Source: Pseudomonas monteilii
Lineage (GTDB): Bacteria > Pseudomonadota > Gammaproteobacteria > Pseudomonadales > Pseudomonadaceae
Reading direction: 5' to 3'
Assembly: GCA_001534745.1 (NCBI GenBank)
Contig: CP013997.1
Coordinates: 4,650,001 to 4,714,000 of the forward strand
Length of the DNA: 64,000 nucleotides
The notes beneath the pieces were generated by a model, which made no database searches, was not told the DNA's origin, and saw only the letters and a list, made by a program, of their open reading frames with translations. The translations under genes and the position numbers were made by a program. How positions within the stretch are numbered: the stretch's first letter is position 1; each line of letters starts with the position of its first letter. Of the stretch, positions 17,320 through 29,293 are shown in pieces.

Positions 17320-18144
17320 TCAGCCCTGGGCCAATTGACGGCGCAGGTGCGCCAGTACCGGTGCCGTGTCCGGCCGCACGCCCCGCCAGCCTTCGAAGGC
17401 TTCCGCAGCCTGCTCGGCGAGCATGCCCAGCCCGTCCAGTACCTGGGCGGCGCCCAGGCGCGTGGCCCATTGGCAGAACGGCGTCGGTTCACGCCCGTAC
17501 ATCATGTCGTAGCACACCGTACGGCCCGGGGCGACCAGGCTGTCGGCCAAGGGGGGCAGCTCGCCGGCCAGGCTGGCGGAGGTGGCGTTGACGATCAGGT
17601 CCACCGGCTCGACGAAGGCCGTGAAGCCACTGCCGATCACCGGCCCCAGGTCGGCGAACTCGCGGGCCAGGTGCTCGGCCTTTTCCACGGTGCGATTGGC
17701 AATCAGCACGGCCTTCGGGCCCTGCGCCAACAGTGGTTCGAGGACACCACGCACGGCACCGCCCGCGCCCAGGATCAGGATGCGCTTGCCTGCCAGCGTG
17801 ACCCCGGCATTGACCGTCAGGTCACGGACCAGCCCGGCGCCGTCGGTGTTGTCGCCTTGCAGCGTGCCGTCGTCGAGCTTGCTCAAGGTGTTCACGGCGC
17901 CTGCACGCTGCGCCCGCGCCGTCAGACGGTCACACAGGTGCAGGGCTTCTTCCTTGAACGGTACGGTGACGTTGGCCCCCTGGCCCTGCTTGAAGAAGCC
18001 CAGCGCGCACGCACTGAACCCGTCGATGGGCGCCAGCAGAGTGGTGTACGCCAGCGCCTGGCCAGTCTGCTCGGCGAACAGCCGATGAATGGCCGGCGAC
18101 TTGCTGTGGCCGATCGGATTGCCGAAGACGACGTACTGGTCCAT
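17320..18144 (-). CDS. aroE: shikimate dehydrogenase (NADP+)
   Basis: This 274-residue enzyme reduces 3-dehydroshikimate to shikimate in the chorismate pathway. [12 protein letters not shown] binds the substrate, NVTVPFKE carries the catalytic lysine, and GDNTDGAG the partner aspartate. GAGGAVRG is the NADP-binding loop, followed by [10 protein letters not shown] chose the start at 18144 (CAGGAG five bases upstream), which gives the usual family length. hemF lies 26 bases upstream on the same strand, so the two are co-transcribed. A DnaA-box sequence lies in the gap between them. Confidence 0.97.
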   Translation of the reverse strand: MDQYVVFGNPIGHSKSPAIHRLFAEQTGQALAYTTLLAPIDGFSACALGFFKQGQGANVTVPFKEEALHLCDRLTARAQRAGAVNTLSKLDDGTLQGDNTDGAGLVRDLTVNAGVTLAGKRILILGAGGAVRGVLEPLLAQGPKAVLIANRTVEKAEHLAREFADLGPVIGSGFTAFVEPVDLIVNATSASLAGELPPLADSLVAPGRTVCYDMMYGREPTPFCQWATRLGAAQVLDGLGMLAEQAAEAFEGWRGVRPDTAPVLAHLRRQLAQG

Positions 18145-18157
18145 GCCTGCTCCTGAG

Positions 18158-18166
18158 TTATCCACA
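18158..18166 (+). other. DnaA box between hemF and aroE
   Basis: This is an exact TTATCCACA in the 26-base gap between the two genes. It is the leftmost exact copy that I found in the window. Confidence 0.5.
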
Positions 18167-18170
18167 GCGC

Positions 18171-20199
<2,029 letters not shown>

Positions 20200-20228
20200 G
20201 TACTGCCCGCTGAGCTGCAGCGGTGGCT

Positions 20229-20247
20229 CGGGCACCGAGGGTGCCCG
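20229..20247. terminator. hairpin between convergent qor and tsaC
   Basis: An 8-base perfect stem (20229-20236 and 20240-20247) with a GAG loop lies between the two stop codons. There is no T run. It is a probable two-way terminator. Confidence 0.45.
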
Positions 20248-20264
20248 CCCACTCGCCCAGGAGC

Positions 20265-20822
20265 TCAGCCCGGTCGTCTGACCTCGCCACTGACCAGGTC
20301 ACGGATCACGCTCGGGTTGCGGCGCCCGCCCAGGGCACCGCCTAGCACATGGTCCAGGTCGCCATGGAAGTACTGCTCCACACGCAGCCGTGTGCGGGCC
20401 GCCGGGCGCCCGGCCGGGTTGCATGAGGTGGAAATCAACGGACCGACCAGCGCGCACAGCTCGCGCACCTGTGGATGATCGCTGACGCGCAGCGCCACGG
20501 TATCGTGTTCCCCGGTCACCCATTCCGGCAGCAGGTCCTGGTGCGGCACCAGCCAGGTGTTGGGCCCTGGCCAGGTGCTGCTCATGCGGTCGATCCAGTC
20601 TTCAGGAAAGTCCTCGAACAGGAAGTCGAACTGCCGGATGGTGTCGGCCACCAGAATCAGCCCTTTATCCACAGGCCGCGACTTGAGCGCGAGCAAGCGG
20701 TACACCGCATCTTCGTTCCACGGATCGCAGCCCAGGCCCCAGACGGCTTCCGTCGGGTACGCGATCACCGCGCCTGCGCGCACCTCACGTGCGGCTTGCT
20801 GCACACGCCAACTGCTGACCAT
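20265..20822 (-). CDS. tsaC: threonylcarbamoyl-AMP synthase (Sua5/YrdC type)
   Basis: This 185-residue enzyme makes threonylcarbamoyl-AMP from threonine, bicarbonate and ATP for the t6A37 modification of tRNAs. The YrdC-fold marks are [31 protein letters not shown] and [19 protein letters not shown] chose the start at 20822 because GGGAGG lies 7 bases before it. It lies between qor (convergent) and dprA (upstream, same strand), the usual dprA-tsaC order. An exact DnaA box lies within it at 20665-20673. Confidence 0.95.
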   Translation of the reverse strand: MVSSWRVQQAAREVRAGAVIAYPTEAVWGLGCDPWNEDAVYRLLALKSRPVDKGLILVADTIRQFDFLFEDFPEDWIDRMSSTWPGPNTWLVPHQDLLPEWVTGEHDTVALRVSDHPQVRELCALVGPLISTSCNPAGRPAARTRLRVEQYFHGDLDHVLGGALGGRRNPSVIRDLVSGEVRRPG

Positions 20823-20858
20823 TGTCCTGCCTCCCATGAAGATCGATGTGCAGTGTAC

Positions 20859-21968
20859 TTAGCCGGACCGGGCAAACCAACGTCCGCCTTCGCTGCTGAC
20901 ACGCCCTTCGAGTTCCAGCTCCGTCAGGCTGGCCAGGACCTGGGCGAGCGTCTGTCCACTGCTCAGCGCCAGACCCTCGCTGGTCTGCGGGGCCGCGTGC
21001 AACAGCGCCAGCAAGGGGTTAGCGTCGTCGCGCCTGGGCGTTTCCGGTACGGCAGCGGGCACCTGCTGCCAACCCCGCAGGCTGTCGAGGATGTGCTCGA
21101 CGCTTTCCACCAGCAGTGCACCGTCGCGGATCAGCTGATGGCAGCCCTTGGAGCCGACATGGTGGATCGAGCCGGGTATGGCATAGACCTCGCGCCCCTG
21201 CTCGGCCGCCAGGCGCGCGGTGATCAGCGAGCCACTGGCCAGGCTGGCCTCAACCACCAGGACGCCGAGGGAAAGACCGCTGATGATGCGGTTGCGCCGC
21301 GGGAAGTTCGCCGCCAGAGGGCCGGCGTCTAGGGGAAACTCGGACACCACGGCGCTGCCACCGTCGATCATCGCCTGCGCCAACGTCCGGTGACGCTGTG
21401 GATAAAGTTTTTGCAGCCCGGTGCCCAGCACCCCGATCGTGCGCCCGCCAACCTTCATTGCCGCCTGGTGCGCGACGCCGTCGATGCCCAGGGCAAGGCC
21501 GCTGGTGATACAGAAACCTGCCTGCGCCAGGCACCGGGCGAACGCACTGGCGGTGTCCAGGGCAGGGGGCGACGCGCGACGGCTGCCGATGATCGCCAGC
21601 TGCGGCTGCTCCAGCAGCGCAGGGTCTCCGGCCACGAACAACAACGGCGGTGGCGTGTCGATCTCGGCCAGCAAGGCAGGGTAGCCAGGGCTGTCCCACA
21701 TCAGCAAATGCTGGCCCGGACGCTCTAGCCAGGCCATGGCAGCCGCTGCGCCGTCGCGCACGGAGGGACTTCGGCGGGCGTCGCTGGCCGCCGCCGGCAG
21801 GCCCAGGGCGCGCCAGGCACTGGCCGGTGCGGCGAGTGCGGCCGAGGCACTGCCGAAGGCGTGAATCAGGGTATGGAAGCGACGGGGACCGATCTCGGGC
21901 AGGCGCTGCAGGCGCAAACGGGCTTCCAGTTCATGGGGCGGGCAGGGCGAAGTGGCGAGGGTGGACAT
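20859..21968 (-). CDS. dprA: DNA-processing protein DprA
   Basis: This 369-residue protein binds single-stranded DNA and loads RecA during natural transformation. The Rossmann-like core is visible as LAIIGSRRASPPALDTASAF, SGLALGIDGVAHQAAM, IGVLGTGL, YPQRHR, SEFPL and FPRRNRIISGLS. The last 70 residues form the winged-helix DprA C-terminal domain. The start at 21968 has AAGGA 8 bases upstream. An exact DnaA box lies at 21397-21405 inside the gene. In P. aeruginosa a LysM-domain gene lies between this gene and def; here only about 200 bases separate them. Confidence 0.95.
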   Translation of the reverse strand: MSTLATSPCPPHELEARLRLQRLPEIGPRRFHTLIHAFGSASAALAAPASAWRALGLPAAASDARRSPSVRDGAAAAMAWLERPGQHLLMWDSPGYPALLAEIDTPPPLLFVAGDPALLEQPQLAIIGSRRASPPALDTASAFARCLAQAGFCITSGLALGIDGVAHQAAMKVGGRTIGVLGTGLQKLYPQRHRTLAQAMIDGGSAVVSEFPLDAGPLAANFPRRNRIISGLSLGVLVVEASLASGSLITARLAAEQGREVYAIPGSIHHVGSKGCHQLIRDGALLVESVEHILDSLRGWQQVPAAVPETPRRDDANPLLALLHAAPQTSEGLALSSGQTLAQVLASLTELELEGRVSSEGGRWFARSG

Positions 21969-22013
21969 GGGGATCATCCTTGATCTGAGGCGCGTCATCC
22001 AGGCTGAACAATC

Positions 22014-22022
22014 TGTGGATAA
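22014..22022 (-). other. DnaA box upstream of dprA
   Basis: This is an exact TGTGGATAA in the dprA-def divergent region, 46 bases upstream of the dprA start codon. Confidence 0.5.
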
Positions 22023-22173
22023 CTCTGTTGATAATAGGCGCGCAACCTGTCCATCGATGGGAGCGACAAGGTGCCGTCCATACCCTAGCCGAGCTTTGCC
22101 AGGTGCCGAATGACGCGATTCCCTTTATTATGTGTGTTCAGTTTTCAACCGAACGCACAGTACGTCACAGACT

Positions 22174-22680
22174 ATGGCTATCTTGAACATCCTCGAATTC
22201 CCGGACCCGCGCCTGCGCACCCTCGCCAAACCGGTGAAGGAAGTCGACGACGCCTTGCGCCAGCTGATCGACGACATGTTTGAAACCATGTACGAAGCGC
22301 CTGGCATCGGCCTGGCGGCCACCCAGGTCGACGTCCACCTGCGGGTGGTGGTCATGGACCTGAGCGAAGATCGCAGCGAACCGCGGGTGTTCATCAACCC
22401 CGAGATCGAAGAACTGACCCACGACATGGGCCAGTACCAGGAAGGGTGCCTGTCGGTGCCGGGCTTCTACGAAAACGTCGATCGCCCGTTGCAGGTCAAG
22501 GTCAAGGCGCTCGATCGCGACGGCAAGCCTTACGAGCTGATCGCCGAAGGGCTGCTCGCGGTGTGCATCCAGCACGAGTGCGATCACCTCAACGGCAAGC
22601 TGTTCGTCGACTACCTGTCGCAGCTCAAGCGCGACCGGATCAAGAAGAAGCTGGAAAAGCAGCACCGCCAGCAGGCTTGA
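22174..22680 (+). CDS. def: peptide deformylase
   Basis: This 168-residue iron or zinc enzyme removes the formyl group from the N-terminal methionine of new proteins. The three motifs are GIGLAATQ (residues 44-51), EGCLSVPG (metal ligand Cys92) and QHECDHLNG (His134 and His138 as ligands, Glu135 catalytic). I start at 22174, which gives the usual length. def, fmt, rsmB, trkA and the TPR gene run in the same direction. A clear terminator lies between def and fmt. Confidence 0.98.
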   Translation: MAILNILEFPDPRLRTLAKPVKEVDDALRQLIDDMFETMYEAPGIGLAATQVDVHLRVVVMDLSEDRSEPRVFINPEIEELTHDMGQYQEGCLSVPGFYENVDRPLQVKVKALDRDGKPYELIAEGLLAVCIQHECDHLNGKLFVDYLSQLKRDRIKKKLEKQHRQQA

Positions 22681-22693
22681 TTCTTCCCATTTC

Positions 22694-22719
22694 AAAGGCT
22701 TGCTCCGGCAAGCCTTTTT
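22694..22719 (+). terminator. Rho-independent terminator between def and fmt
   Basis: The 10-base perfect stem AAAGGCTTGC/GCAAGCCTTT (22694-22703 and 22708-22717) with loop TCCG runs into a T run. It ends 20 bases before the fmt start, so it either stops def transcripts or makes fmt expression partial. Confidence 0.85.
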
Positions 22720-22739
22720 CTTTTGCGAGCGAGAACCCC

Positions 22740-23672
22740 ATGCGCATCGTCTTTGCAGGCACCCCTGAGTTTGCCGCCGAACACCTCAAGGCCCTGCTCG
22801 ACAGCCCCCATGATGTGGTGGCTGTGTACACCCAGCCCGATCGTCCGGCCGGCCGCGGCCAGAAGCTCATGCCCAGCCCGGTCAAGCAACTGGCCGCGCT
22901 GCACGGCATTCCTGTCCTGCAACCGCCGACCCTGCGCGCAGCCGAGGCCCAGGCCGAACTGGCCGCGCTGGCCCCGGACCTGATGGTGGTGGTCGCCTAT
23001 GGCCTGATCCTGCCCCAAGCCGTATTGGACATTCCGCGCCTGGGGTGCATCAACAGCCACGCCTCGCTGCTGCCACGCTGGCGCGGCGCGGCGCCGATCC
23101 AGCGCGCGGTGCAGGCTGGCGATGCCGAAAGCGGGGTGACCGTGATGCGTATGGAAGCCGGGCTCGATACCGGGCCCATGCTGCTCAAGGTCAGCACACC
23201 GATCAGTGCCCAGGACACCGGTGGCAGTCTGCACGACCGCCTGGCGAACCTGGGCCCTGCCGCTGTGTTGCAGGCGATCGCCGGGCTTGAGGACGGTTCG
23301 CTGTCCGGGGAGATCCAGGACGATACCCTGGCGACCTACGCGCACAAGTTGAACAAGGACGAGGCGCGCCTCGACTGGACTCGCCCGGCCGTCGAGCTGG
23401 AGCGCCTGGTGCGTGCCTTCAACCCATGGCCGATCTGCCACAGCACGCTGGAAGGCGCCGCCATCAAGGTGCTGGGCGCCGAGTTATCCACAGAGCAGGG
23501 CCAACCGGGTGAAATCCTATCGGCCAGCAAAGACGGCCTGGTGGTGGCCTGTGGCGCACAGTCGCTGCGCCTGACCCGTGTGCAATTGCCCGGCGGCAAG
23601 GCGTTGAGCTTTGCCGATGTGTTCAACAGCCGCCGTGAGCAGTTCGCGCCTGGCAAGGTGTTCGGTCAATGA
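22740..23672 (+). CDS. fmt: methionyl-tRNA formyltransferase
   Basis: This 310-residue enzyme formylates initiator methionyl-tRNA using 10-formyl-tetrahydrofolate. The formyltransferase signature is [20 protein letters not shown], with the catalytic Asn-His-Asp set completed by [19 protein letters not shown] starts the Rossmann-like domain, and the C-terminal tRNA-binding beta barrel occupies about residues 210-310. The ATG at 22740 has only a weak ribosome site (GAGCGAGAA). It overlaps rsmB by four bases. An exact DnaA box lies at 23484-23492. Confidence 0.97.
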   Translation: MRIVFAGTPEFAAEHLKALLDSPHDVVAVYTQPDRPAGRGQKLMPSPVKQLAALHGIPVLQPPTLRAAEAQAELAALAPDLMVVVAYGLILPQAVLDIPRLGCINSHASLLPRWRGAAPIQRAVQAGDAESGVTVMRMEAGLDTGPMLLKVSTPISAQDTGGSLHDRLANLGPAAVLQAIAGLEDGSLSGEIQDDTLATYAHKLNKDEARLDWTRPAVELERLVRAFNPWPICHSTLEGAAIKVLGAELSTEQGQPGEILSASKDGLVVACGAQSLRLTRVQLPGGKALSFADVFNSRREQFAPGKVFGQ

Positions 23673-24988
23673 ACCCGCGGCTGGCCGCCGCCCGGGCCCT
23701 GGCTGCCGTGCTCAGCGGCAAGGCTTCCCTGAACAGCGCCTTGCCGGCGCAACTGGACAAGGTCGAAGAGCGCGACCGCGGCCTGACCCAGGACCTGGCG
23801 TTCGGCACCGCACGCTGGCAGCCACGCCTGGACCTGCTGGCCGCGCAGTTGCTGCAGAAGCCGTTCAAGAGCGCCGACAGCGACGTGCACGCCTTGCTGC
23901 TGGTGGGGCTCTATCAGTTGCTCTACACCCGCATCCCGGCCCACGCGGCGATCGGCGAGACGGTCGGCTGTGCCGACAAGCTCAAGAAGCCCTGGGCCAA
24001 GGGGCTGCTCAACGCCGTGTTGCGCCGTGCGCAGCGCGAGGGCGAAGCCTTGCTGACCGGGCTGGAACGCGACCCCGTGGCACGCACTGCCCATCCGCGC
24101 TGGCTGCAGAAGGCCCTCAAGGCGTTCTGGCCGGAAGACTGGGAAGCGCTGTGCGCCGCCAACAACGCTCACCCGCCGATGATCCTGCGGGTCAACCGCC
24201 GCCATCACACGCGCGACGCCTACCTGGCCCTGCTGGCAGAAGCCGGTTTCCAGGCCAGTGCCTGCGCCTACAGCCGTGACGGCATCGTTCTGGCCGAAGC
24301 CTGTGACGTCCGTACGCTGCCCGGCTTCGCCGAGGGATGGATCAGCGTGCAGGACGAAGCCGCGCAACTGGCGGCGGACCTGCTCGACCTGGCCCCCGGT
24401 CAGCGAGTGCTCGACGCCTGCTGCGCACCCGGTGGCAAGACCTGCCACCTGCTCGAGGCACAGCCCGACCTGGCCGGTGTGGTGGCCGTCGACCTGGAAG
24501 CCAAGCGCCTGGTCCGGGTACGCGAGAACCTCGATCGCCTGGGCCTGGAGGCCCAACTGATCGCCTGCGATGCCCGGGAGACCGCTGCCTGGTGGGACGG
24601 CGCGCCCTTCCAGCGGATCCTGCTCGATGCGCCCTGTTCGGCGACCGGCGTCATCCGTCGCCACCCGGACATCAAGCTGACCCGACAGGCCGAGGACATC
24701 CCCGCCCTGGCCACGTTGCAGGGCGAGCTGCTCGATGCGCTCTGGCCGACCCTGGAAGTCGGTGGCATGCTGCTCTACGCCACGTGCTCGAGCCTGCCGA
24801 CCGAGAACACCGAGGTCATCGAGGCCTTCCTTGCGCGCACCCCCGGCGCCCGCGAACTGGACCTGGCGACCGACGCCGGCCTGCGTCAGCCCCATGGTCG
24901 GCAGTTGCTGCCCCAGCAGGGCGGTCACGATGGGTTTTACTATGCCAAGCTGATCAAGATCGCCGCCTCACGCGGACCGAGCCACTGA
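23669..24988 (+). CDS. rsmB: 16S rRNA m5C967 methyltransferase
   Basis: This 439-residue enzyme methylates C967 of 16S rRNA. Residues 1-140 form the NusB-like RNA-binding domain. The SAM site is [16 protein letters not shown], and the two catalytic cysteine motifs are [17 protein letters not shown] and [13 protein letters not shown]. The start overlaps fmt (ATGA), so the two are coupled. trkA follows after 13 bases. Confidence 0.97.
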   Translation: MNPRLAAARALAAVLSGKASLNSALPAQLDKVEERDRGLTQDLAFGTARWQPRLDLLAAQLLQKPFKSADSDVHALLLVGLYQLLYTRIPAHAAIGETVGCADKLKKPWAKGLLNAVLRRAQREGEALLTGLERDPVARTAHPRWLQKALKAFWPEDWEALCAANNAHPPMILRVNRRHHTRDAYLALLAEAGFQASACAYSRDGIVLAEACDVRTLPGFAEGWISVQDEAAQLAADLLDLAPGQRVLDACCAPGGKTCHLLEAQPDLAGVVAVDLEAKRLVRVRENLDRLGLEAQLIACDARETAAWWDGAPFQRILLDAPCSATGVIRRHPDIKLTRQAEDIPALATLQGELLDALWPTLEVGGMLLYATCSSLPTENTEVIEAFLARTPGARELDLATDAGLRQPHGRQLLPQQGGHDGFYYAKLIKIAASRGPSH

Positions 24989-25001
24989 CAGGATTTCCCG
25001 G

Positions 25002-26375
25002 ATGAAGATCATCATCCTCGGCGCCGGCCAGGTCGGCGGCACACTCGCCGAACACCTGGCCAGCGAGGCCAACGACATCACCGTCGTCGACACCGACGGC
25101 GAACGCCTGCGCGACCTGGGCGACCGTCTGGACATCCGCACCGTGCAGGGCCGTGGATCGTTGCCGACGGTGCTTCGCCAGGCCGGTGCCGACGATGCCG
25201 ACATGCTGGTGGCGGTCACCAACAGCGACGAGACCAACATGGTTGCCTGCCAGGTCGCCTATACCCTGTTCCACACGCCGACCAAGATCGCCCGGGTGCG
25301 GGAATCGTCGTACCTGACACACAAGGAGCTGTTCGACAACGAGGCCATCCCGGTCGACGTGCTGATCAGCCCCGAACAGGTGGTGACCAACTACATTCGC
25401 CGCCTGATCGAGCACCCAGGCGCGCTGCAGGTGATCGACTTCGCCAAGGGCAAGGCGCAGCTGGTAGCGGTCAAGGCCTACTACGGCGGTCCGCTGGTGG
25501 GCCAGCAGCTCCGCCAGATCCGTGCGCACATGCCCAACGTGGACACCCGGGTCGCGGCGATCTTCCGCCGCGACCGACCGATCAAACCCCAGGGCGACAC
25601 GGTCATCGAGGCGGACGACGAGGTGTTCTTCATCGCCGCCCGCCATGACATCCGTGCAGTGATGGGCGAGCTGCGGCGGCTGGACGAGACCAACAAGCGG
25701 GTGGTGATCGCCGGGGGCGGCCAGATCGGCGAACGCCTGGCCGAAGCCATCGAAAGCCGCTACCAGGTCAAGATCATCGAAAAGAACCTGGCCCGCTGCC
25801 GCCAGCTGTCCGACAACCTGGAAAGCACCGTGGTGCTGCAAGGCAGTGCCTCGGACCGGGACCTGATGGTGGAGGAGGGCATTGCCCAGGCCGACATCTT
25901 CCTGGCGCTGACCAACGACGACGAGGCCAACATCATGTCCTCGCTGCTCGCCAAGCGCCTGGGCACGCGCCGGGTCATGGCCCTGATCAACAACCCGGCC
26001 TATGTCGACTTGGTACAGGGCGGCGAGATCGACATCGCCATCAGCCCGCAGTTGGCGACCATCGGCACGCTGTTGGCGCACGTTCGTCGTGGTGACATCG
26101 TCAGCGTGCACTCGCTGCGCCGGGGCGCGGCCGAAGCCATCGAAGCGATCGCCCATGGCGACACCCGTTCGAGCAAGGTGGTCGGCAAGGCCATCGCCGA
26201 CATCCAGCTCCCCGAAGGCACCACCATCGGCGCGATCATTCGCCATGACCAGGTACTCATCGCCCACGGCGACACCGTCATCGAGACGGGTGACCATGTG
26301 ATCCTGTTCGTTGTGGATAAGAAATACATCCGCGATGTGGAAAAGCTGTTCCACGTCGGCTTGAGCTTTTTCTAG
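25002..26375 (+). CDS. trkA: Trk potassium uptake regulator TrkA
   Basis: This 457-residue peripheral protein gates the TrkH/TrkG potassium channel from the cytoplasmic side. It has two tandem RCK units, each with a Rossmann nucleotide-binding loop: [16 protein letters not shown] at the N-terminus and [16 protein letters not shown] at about residue 235. Each is followed by a TrkA-C subdomain. GGATTTCCCGG precedes the start. An exact DnaA box lies at 26312-26320, near the end of the gene. Confidence 0.97.
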   Translation: MKIIILGAGQVGGTLAEHLASEANDITVVDTDGERLRDLGDRLDIRTVQGRGSLPTVLRQAGADDADMLVAVTNSDETNMVACQVAYTLFHTPTKIARVRESSYLTHKELFDNEAIPVDVLISPEQVVTNYIRRLIEHPGALQVIDFAKGKAQLVAVKAYYGGPLVGQQLRQIRAHMPNVDTRVAAIFRRDRPIKPQGDTVIEADDEVFFIAARHDIRAVMGELRRLDETNKRVVIAGGGQIGERLAEAIESRYQVKIIEKNLARCRQLSDNLESTVVLQGSASDRDLMVEEGIAQADIFLALTNDDEANIMSSLLAKRLGTRRVMALINNPAYVDLVQGGEIDIAISPQLATIGTLLAHVRRGDIVSVHSLRRGAAEAIEAIAHGDTRSSKVVGKAIADIQLPEGTTIGAIIRHDQVLIAHGDTVIETGDHVILFVVDKKYIRDVEKLFHVGLSFF

Positions 26376-26383
26376 GAGGCGGC

Positions 26384-26731
26384 ATGCGCGAATCGTTGGA
26401 AAAGATGCTGGCCAAGGGTGTGGATAACCCACTGCTGCGCTTCGGGCTCGGCAAGGCCTGGCTGGATGAAGGCAAGGCGAGCGAGGCCGTCCAGCACCTG
26501 AGTCGCTGCGTTGCCCTCGACCCGACGTATTCGGCAGCCTGGAAGTTGTTGGGCAAGGCCTGTCAGGCCATGGGCGACCTGGCGGGCGCCCGCCAAGCAT
26601 GGGACAGCGGCCTGGCGGCCGCCCAACGAAAAGGCGACAAACAGGCCGAGAAGGAGATGACGGTGTTTCTGCGCAAGCTGGACAAGACAGAGAAGGGCAC
26701 AACGCCTGACAAGAACGACGCGTCGTCCTGA
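26384..26731 (+). CDS. tetratricopeptide repeat protein
   Basis: This 115-residue protein contains two to three TPR-type helical hairpins. One is PLLRFGLGKAWLDEGKASEAVQHLSRCVALDPTY; the next starts at SAAWKLLGKACQAMGDLAGA and continues through RQAWDSGLAAAQ. A charged tail of about 25 residues follows. It lies 8 bases after trkA and is likely co-transcribed. A TPR gene at this place is common in Pseudomonas, with no known function. An exact DnaA box lies at 26419-26427, only 107 bases from the one in trkA. Confidence 0.87.
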   Translation: MRESLEKMLAKGVDNPLLRFGLGKAWLDEGKASEAVQHLSRCVALDPTYSAAWKLLGKACQAMGDLAGARQAWDSGLAAAQRKGDKQAEKEMTVFLRKLDKTEKGTTPDKNDASS

Positions 26732-26741
26732 AGACGCGTCG
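26716..26741. terminator. hairpin at the convergent TPR / acyltransferase junction
   Basis: A 9-base perfect stem (26716-26724 and 26733-26741) overlaps the stop of the TPR gene. It lacks a T run. It probably ends the def-to-TPR transcript. Confidence 0.5.
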
Positions 26742-26782
26742 ATTCAGCCTTCACTCACCGACCGCGAAGCCTGCCGCTCAAC

Positions 26783-27670
26783 TCAATACCACCGTGCCTC
26801 GCCTGCCGGCCGCTTCTTGAAGCGCTTCATGCTCCACATGTACTGGCTGGGGTAGGCGCGTACATAGCGCTCCACCACCTGGCTCATCGCCGCCGCCGAG
26901 GTCTCGGTGTCGGTGCTGTACATGGCATCCGGCGCCGCCTCGAGGATGACCTTGAAGCCTGAGCCGTCCGGCAGGCGCAGCGCATGCAGGAACACCCCGA
27001 CCGCCTTGCCACCGGCCAGCATGTTCGGCACGAACTTGCTGGTCAGCGCCTGGGTACCCAGGAACGGCACGAACACGCCCGCCGACTCGGCCGGCTCCGG
27101 ATCGGCCGGAATACCGACCTGCCCGCCGCGGCGCACTTCCTTGATGACGCTGAGGATGCCTTCCTTGGTCGAAGGCGCCACGCGGTTGCCCATCTGCACG
27201 CGCTGTTGGCGCAGCAGGTCATCGACCGCCTTGAGCTTGGGCGGACGGTAGAAGATGATCGGCTTGCACTGGTCGCAGTAGAAGTGATTGAGCACTTCCC
27301 AGTTGCCCAGGTGGCTGGTGATGCCGACCACGCCCTTGCCGGACGCCAGGGCCTCCTGGAGCACCTCCAGGCCTTGCACCTCGCGCACCAGCGCCAACGA
27401 GCGGTGCGCCGGCCAGATCCAGGCACAGGCGCTCTCGGTGAAGGACTTGCCGATGTCCATCAAGGCGCGCCCGGCCAGCTGCTCGCGTGCCTCGGGCGTC
27501 ATCTCGGGGAAACACTTGGCCAGGTTGATGCGCACCACGTTGCGCGAGCCATTGGGCAGCTTCCACATCAGCCAGCCGATACCGGCGCCTACCTTCTGCA
27601 CCCCGCCCCAGGGCAGCTTGGCGAACAGCCGCAGCATCCCCACCATCAGGGCGCCTTTGAACTTTTCCAC
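26783..27670 (-). CDS. LpxL/HtrB family lipid A acyltransferase
   Basis: This 295-residue inner membrane enzyme adds a secondary acyl chain to lipid A. It has an N-terminal hydrophobic anchor, the catalytic motif SHLGNWEVLNHFY (His with Glu five residues later, about residue 120), FYRPPKLKAVDDLL, and the later motif IPADPEPAESAGVFVPFLG. Which acyl position it serves cannot be read here, so I give no number. The GTG at 27670 has ATAAGGAG 7 bases upstream, within the end of tag. It forms an operon with tag. Confidence 0.93.
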   Translation of the reverse strand: MEKFKGALMVGMLRLFAKLPWGGVQKVGAGIGWLMWKLPNGSRNVVRINLAKCFPEMTPEAREQLAGRALMDIGKSFTESACAWIWPAHRSLALVREVQGLEVLQEALASGKGVVGITSHLGNWEVLNHFYCDQCKPIIFYRPPKLKAVDDLLRQQRVQMGNRVAPSTKEGILSVIKEVRRGGQVGIPADPEPAESAGVFVPFLGTQALTSKFVPNMLAGGKAVGVFLHALRLPDGSGFKVILEAAPDAMYSTDTETSAAAMSQVVERYVRAYPSQYMWSMKRFKKRPAGEARWY

Positions 27671-27681
27671 AGGCCGACTCC

Positions 27682-28263
27682 TTATTGATCCAAGGGAGGC
27701 ATTGTAACGCCTGGCGTGGCCAGCGCGGCGTAGTGATCACAGTCGACGGTATGATCCATGACCATGCCGGTCGCCTGCATGAAGGCGTAGCAGATGGTCG
27801 GGCCGACGAAGGTGAAGCCAGCCTTGCGCAAGGCCTTGCTCATGGCCTCGGCCTCGGCGGTGATGGCCGGTACCTCACTGCGGTCGCGGAAATGATGGAT
27901 CCGTGGCACACCACCGACGAACGACCAGAGCCATTCGGCCGGCTGCTCCAGCGCCAGCCAGGCACGTGCGTTCTGTCGAACCGCCTGGAGCTTGAGCCGG
28001 TTGCGGATGATGCCGGGGTCGAGCATCAGTGCATCGATCCGTTCGTCGCTCAGGCGTGCCAGGCGTTCGGGGTCGAAACCGTCGAGCACCTGGCGATAGC
28101 GTTCGCGCTTGCGCAGCACCGTCAGCCATGACAGCCCGGCCTGGAAACCCTCGAGCAGCAGCATCTCGAACAGCTGTGCCGGGTCATGCGTGGGCCGCCC
28201 CCATTCGTGGTCGTGGTAGGCCTGGTACAGCGGGTCGTCGGTGCACCAAAAGCAGCGTGGCAT
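27682..28263 (-). CDS. tag: DNA-3-methyladenine glycosylase I
   Basis: This 193-residue base-excision enzyme removes 3-methyladenine from DNA. The zinc ligands Cys4 and His17 at the N-terminus and the His and Cys in DHTVDCDHYA near the C-terminus are all present, and catalytic Glu38 lies in LLLEGFQAGLSW. It is divergent from glyQ, with 82 bases between starts, and upstream of the lipid A acyltransferase gene. The order is the same in P. aeruginosa. Confidence 0.97.
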   Translation of the reverse strand: MPRCFWCTDDPLYQAYHDHEWGRPTHDPAQLFEMLLLEGFQAGLSWLTVLRKRERYRQVLDGFDPERLARLSDERIDALMLDPGIIRNRLKLQAVRQNARAWLALEQPAEWLWSFVGGVPRIHHFRDRSEVPAITAEAEAMSKALRKAGFTFVGPTICYAFMQATGMVMDHTVDCDHYAALATPGVTMPPLDQ

Positions 28264-28345
28264 AAGGCTCCAAGGGTAGAGGGAAGAGCGAATCGGGGTA
28301 TACTCCCGCTCTTTACATCCGCATCCCTCGATACAGGTGAATTTC

Positions 28346-29293
28346 GTGAGCCAGCCTACGCCAGCCGTGCGTACCTTCCAAGACCTGATCCTCGCCCTGC
28401 AGCAGTACTGGGCCGAGCAAGGTTGTGTGGTGCTTCAGCCCTACGATATGGAAGTAGGCGCCGGCACCTTTCACACCGCCACCTTCCTGCGCGCCGTAGG
28501 CCCGGAGAGCTGGAACGCTGCCTACGTGCAGCCCAGCCGTCGTCCGGCCGACGGCCGTTACGGTGAAAACCCCAACCGCCTGCAGCACTACTACCAGTTC
28601 CAGGTCGTGCTCAAGCCCAACCCGGCCAACTTCCAGGAACTGTACCTGGGGTCGCTCAAGGCCATCGGTCTGGACCCGCTGGTGCACGACGTGCGCTTCG
28701 TCGAGGACAACTGGGAGTCGCCGACCCTGGGCGCCTGGGGCCTGGGCTGGGAAATCTGGCTCAACGGCATGGAAGTGACGCAGTTCACCTACTTCCAGCA
28801 GGCCGGTGGTATCGAGTGCTACCCGGTGACCGGTGAGATCACCTACGGCCTCGAGCGCCTGGCCATGTACCTGCAGGGTGTGGATTCGGTGTACGACCTG
28901 GTCTGGGCCGACGGTCCGTTCGGCAAGGTCACCTACGGCGACGTGTTCCACCAGAACGAAGTGGAGCAGTCGACCTACAACTTCGAGCACGCCAACGTCG
29001 ACAAGCTGTTCGAGCTGTTCGATTTCTACGAAAGCGAAGCGAACCGCCTGATCAAGCTCGACCTGCCGCTGCCGACCTACGAAATGGTCCTGAAGGCCTC
29101 GCACACCTTCAACCTGCTCGACGCCCGTCGCGCCATCTCGGTGACCGAGCGTCAGCGCTACATCCTGCGTGTGCGGACCCTGGCCCGCGATGTGGCCCAC
29201 AGCTACCTGCAAGCCCGCGCACGCCTGGGCTTCCCGATGGCGACCCCTGAACTGCGTGACGAAGCGTTGGCTAAGCTGGAGGCGGCACAATGA
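28346..29293 (+). CDS. glyQ: glycyl-tRNA synthetase alpha subunit
   Basis: This 315-residue catalytic subunit of the tetrameric glycyl-tRNA synthetase charges tRNA-Gly. The class II core is well kept: [51 protein letters not shown], and [24 protein letters not shown]. The GTG at 28346 gives the standard Pseudomonas N-terminus ([14 protein letters not shown]); another GTG lies three codons upstream. glyS starts within its last codon. Confidence 0.98.
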   Translation: MSQPTPAVRTFQDLILALQQYWAEQGCVVLQPYDMEVGAGTFHTATFLRAVGPESWNAAYVQPSRRPADGRYGENPNRLQHYYQFQVVLKPNPANFQELYLGSLKAIGLDPLVHDVRFVEDNWESPTLGAWGLGWEIWLNGMEVTQFTYFQQAGGIECYPVTGEITYGLERLAMYLQGVDSVYDLVWADGPFGKVTYGDVFHQNEVEQSTYNFEHANVDKLFELFDFYESEANRLIKLDLPLPTYEMVLKASHTFNLLDARRAISVTERQRYILRVRTLARDVAHSYLQARARLGFPMATPELRDEALAKLEAAQ

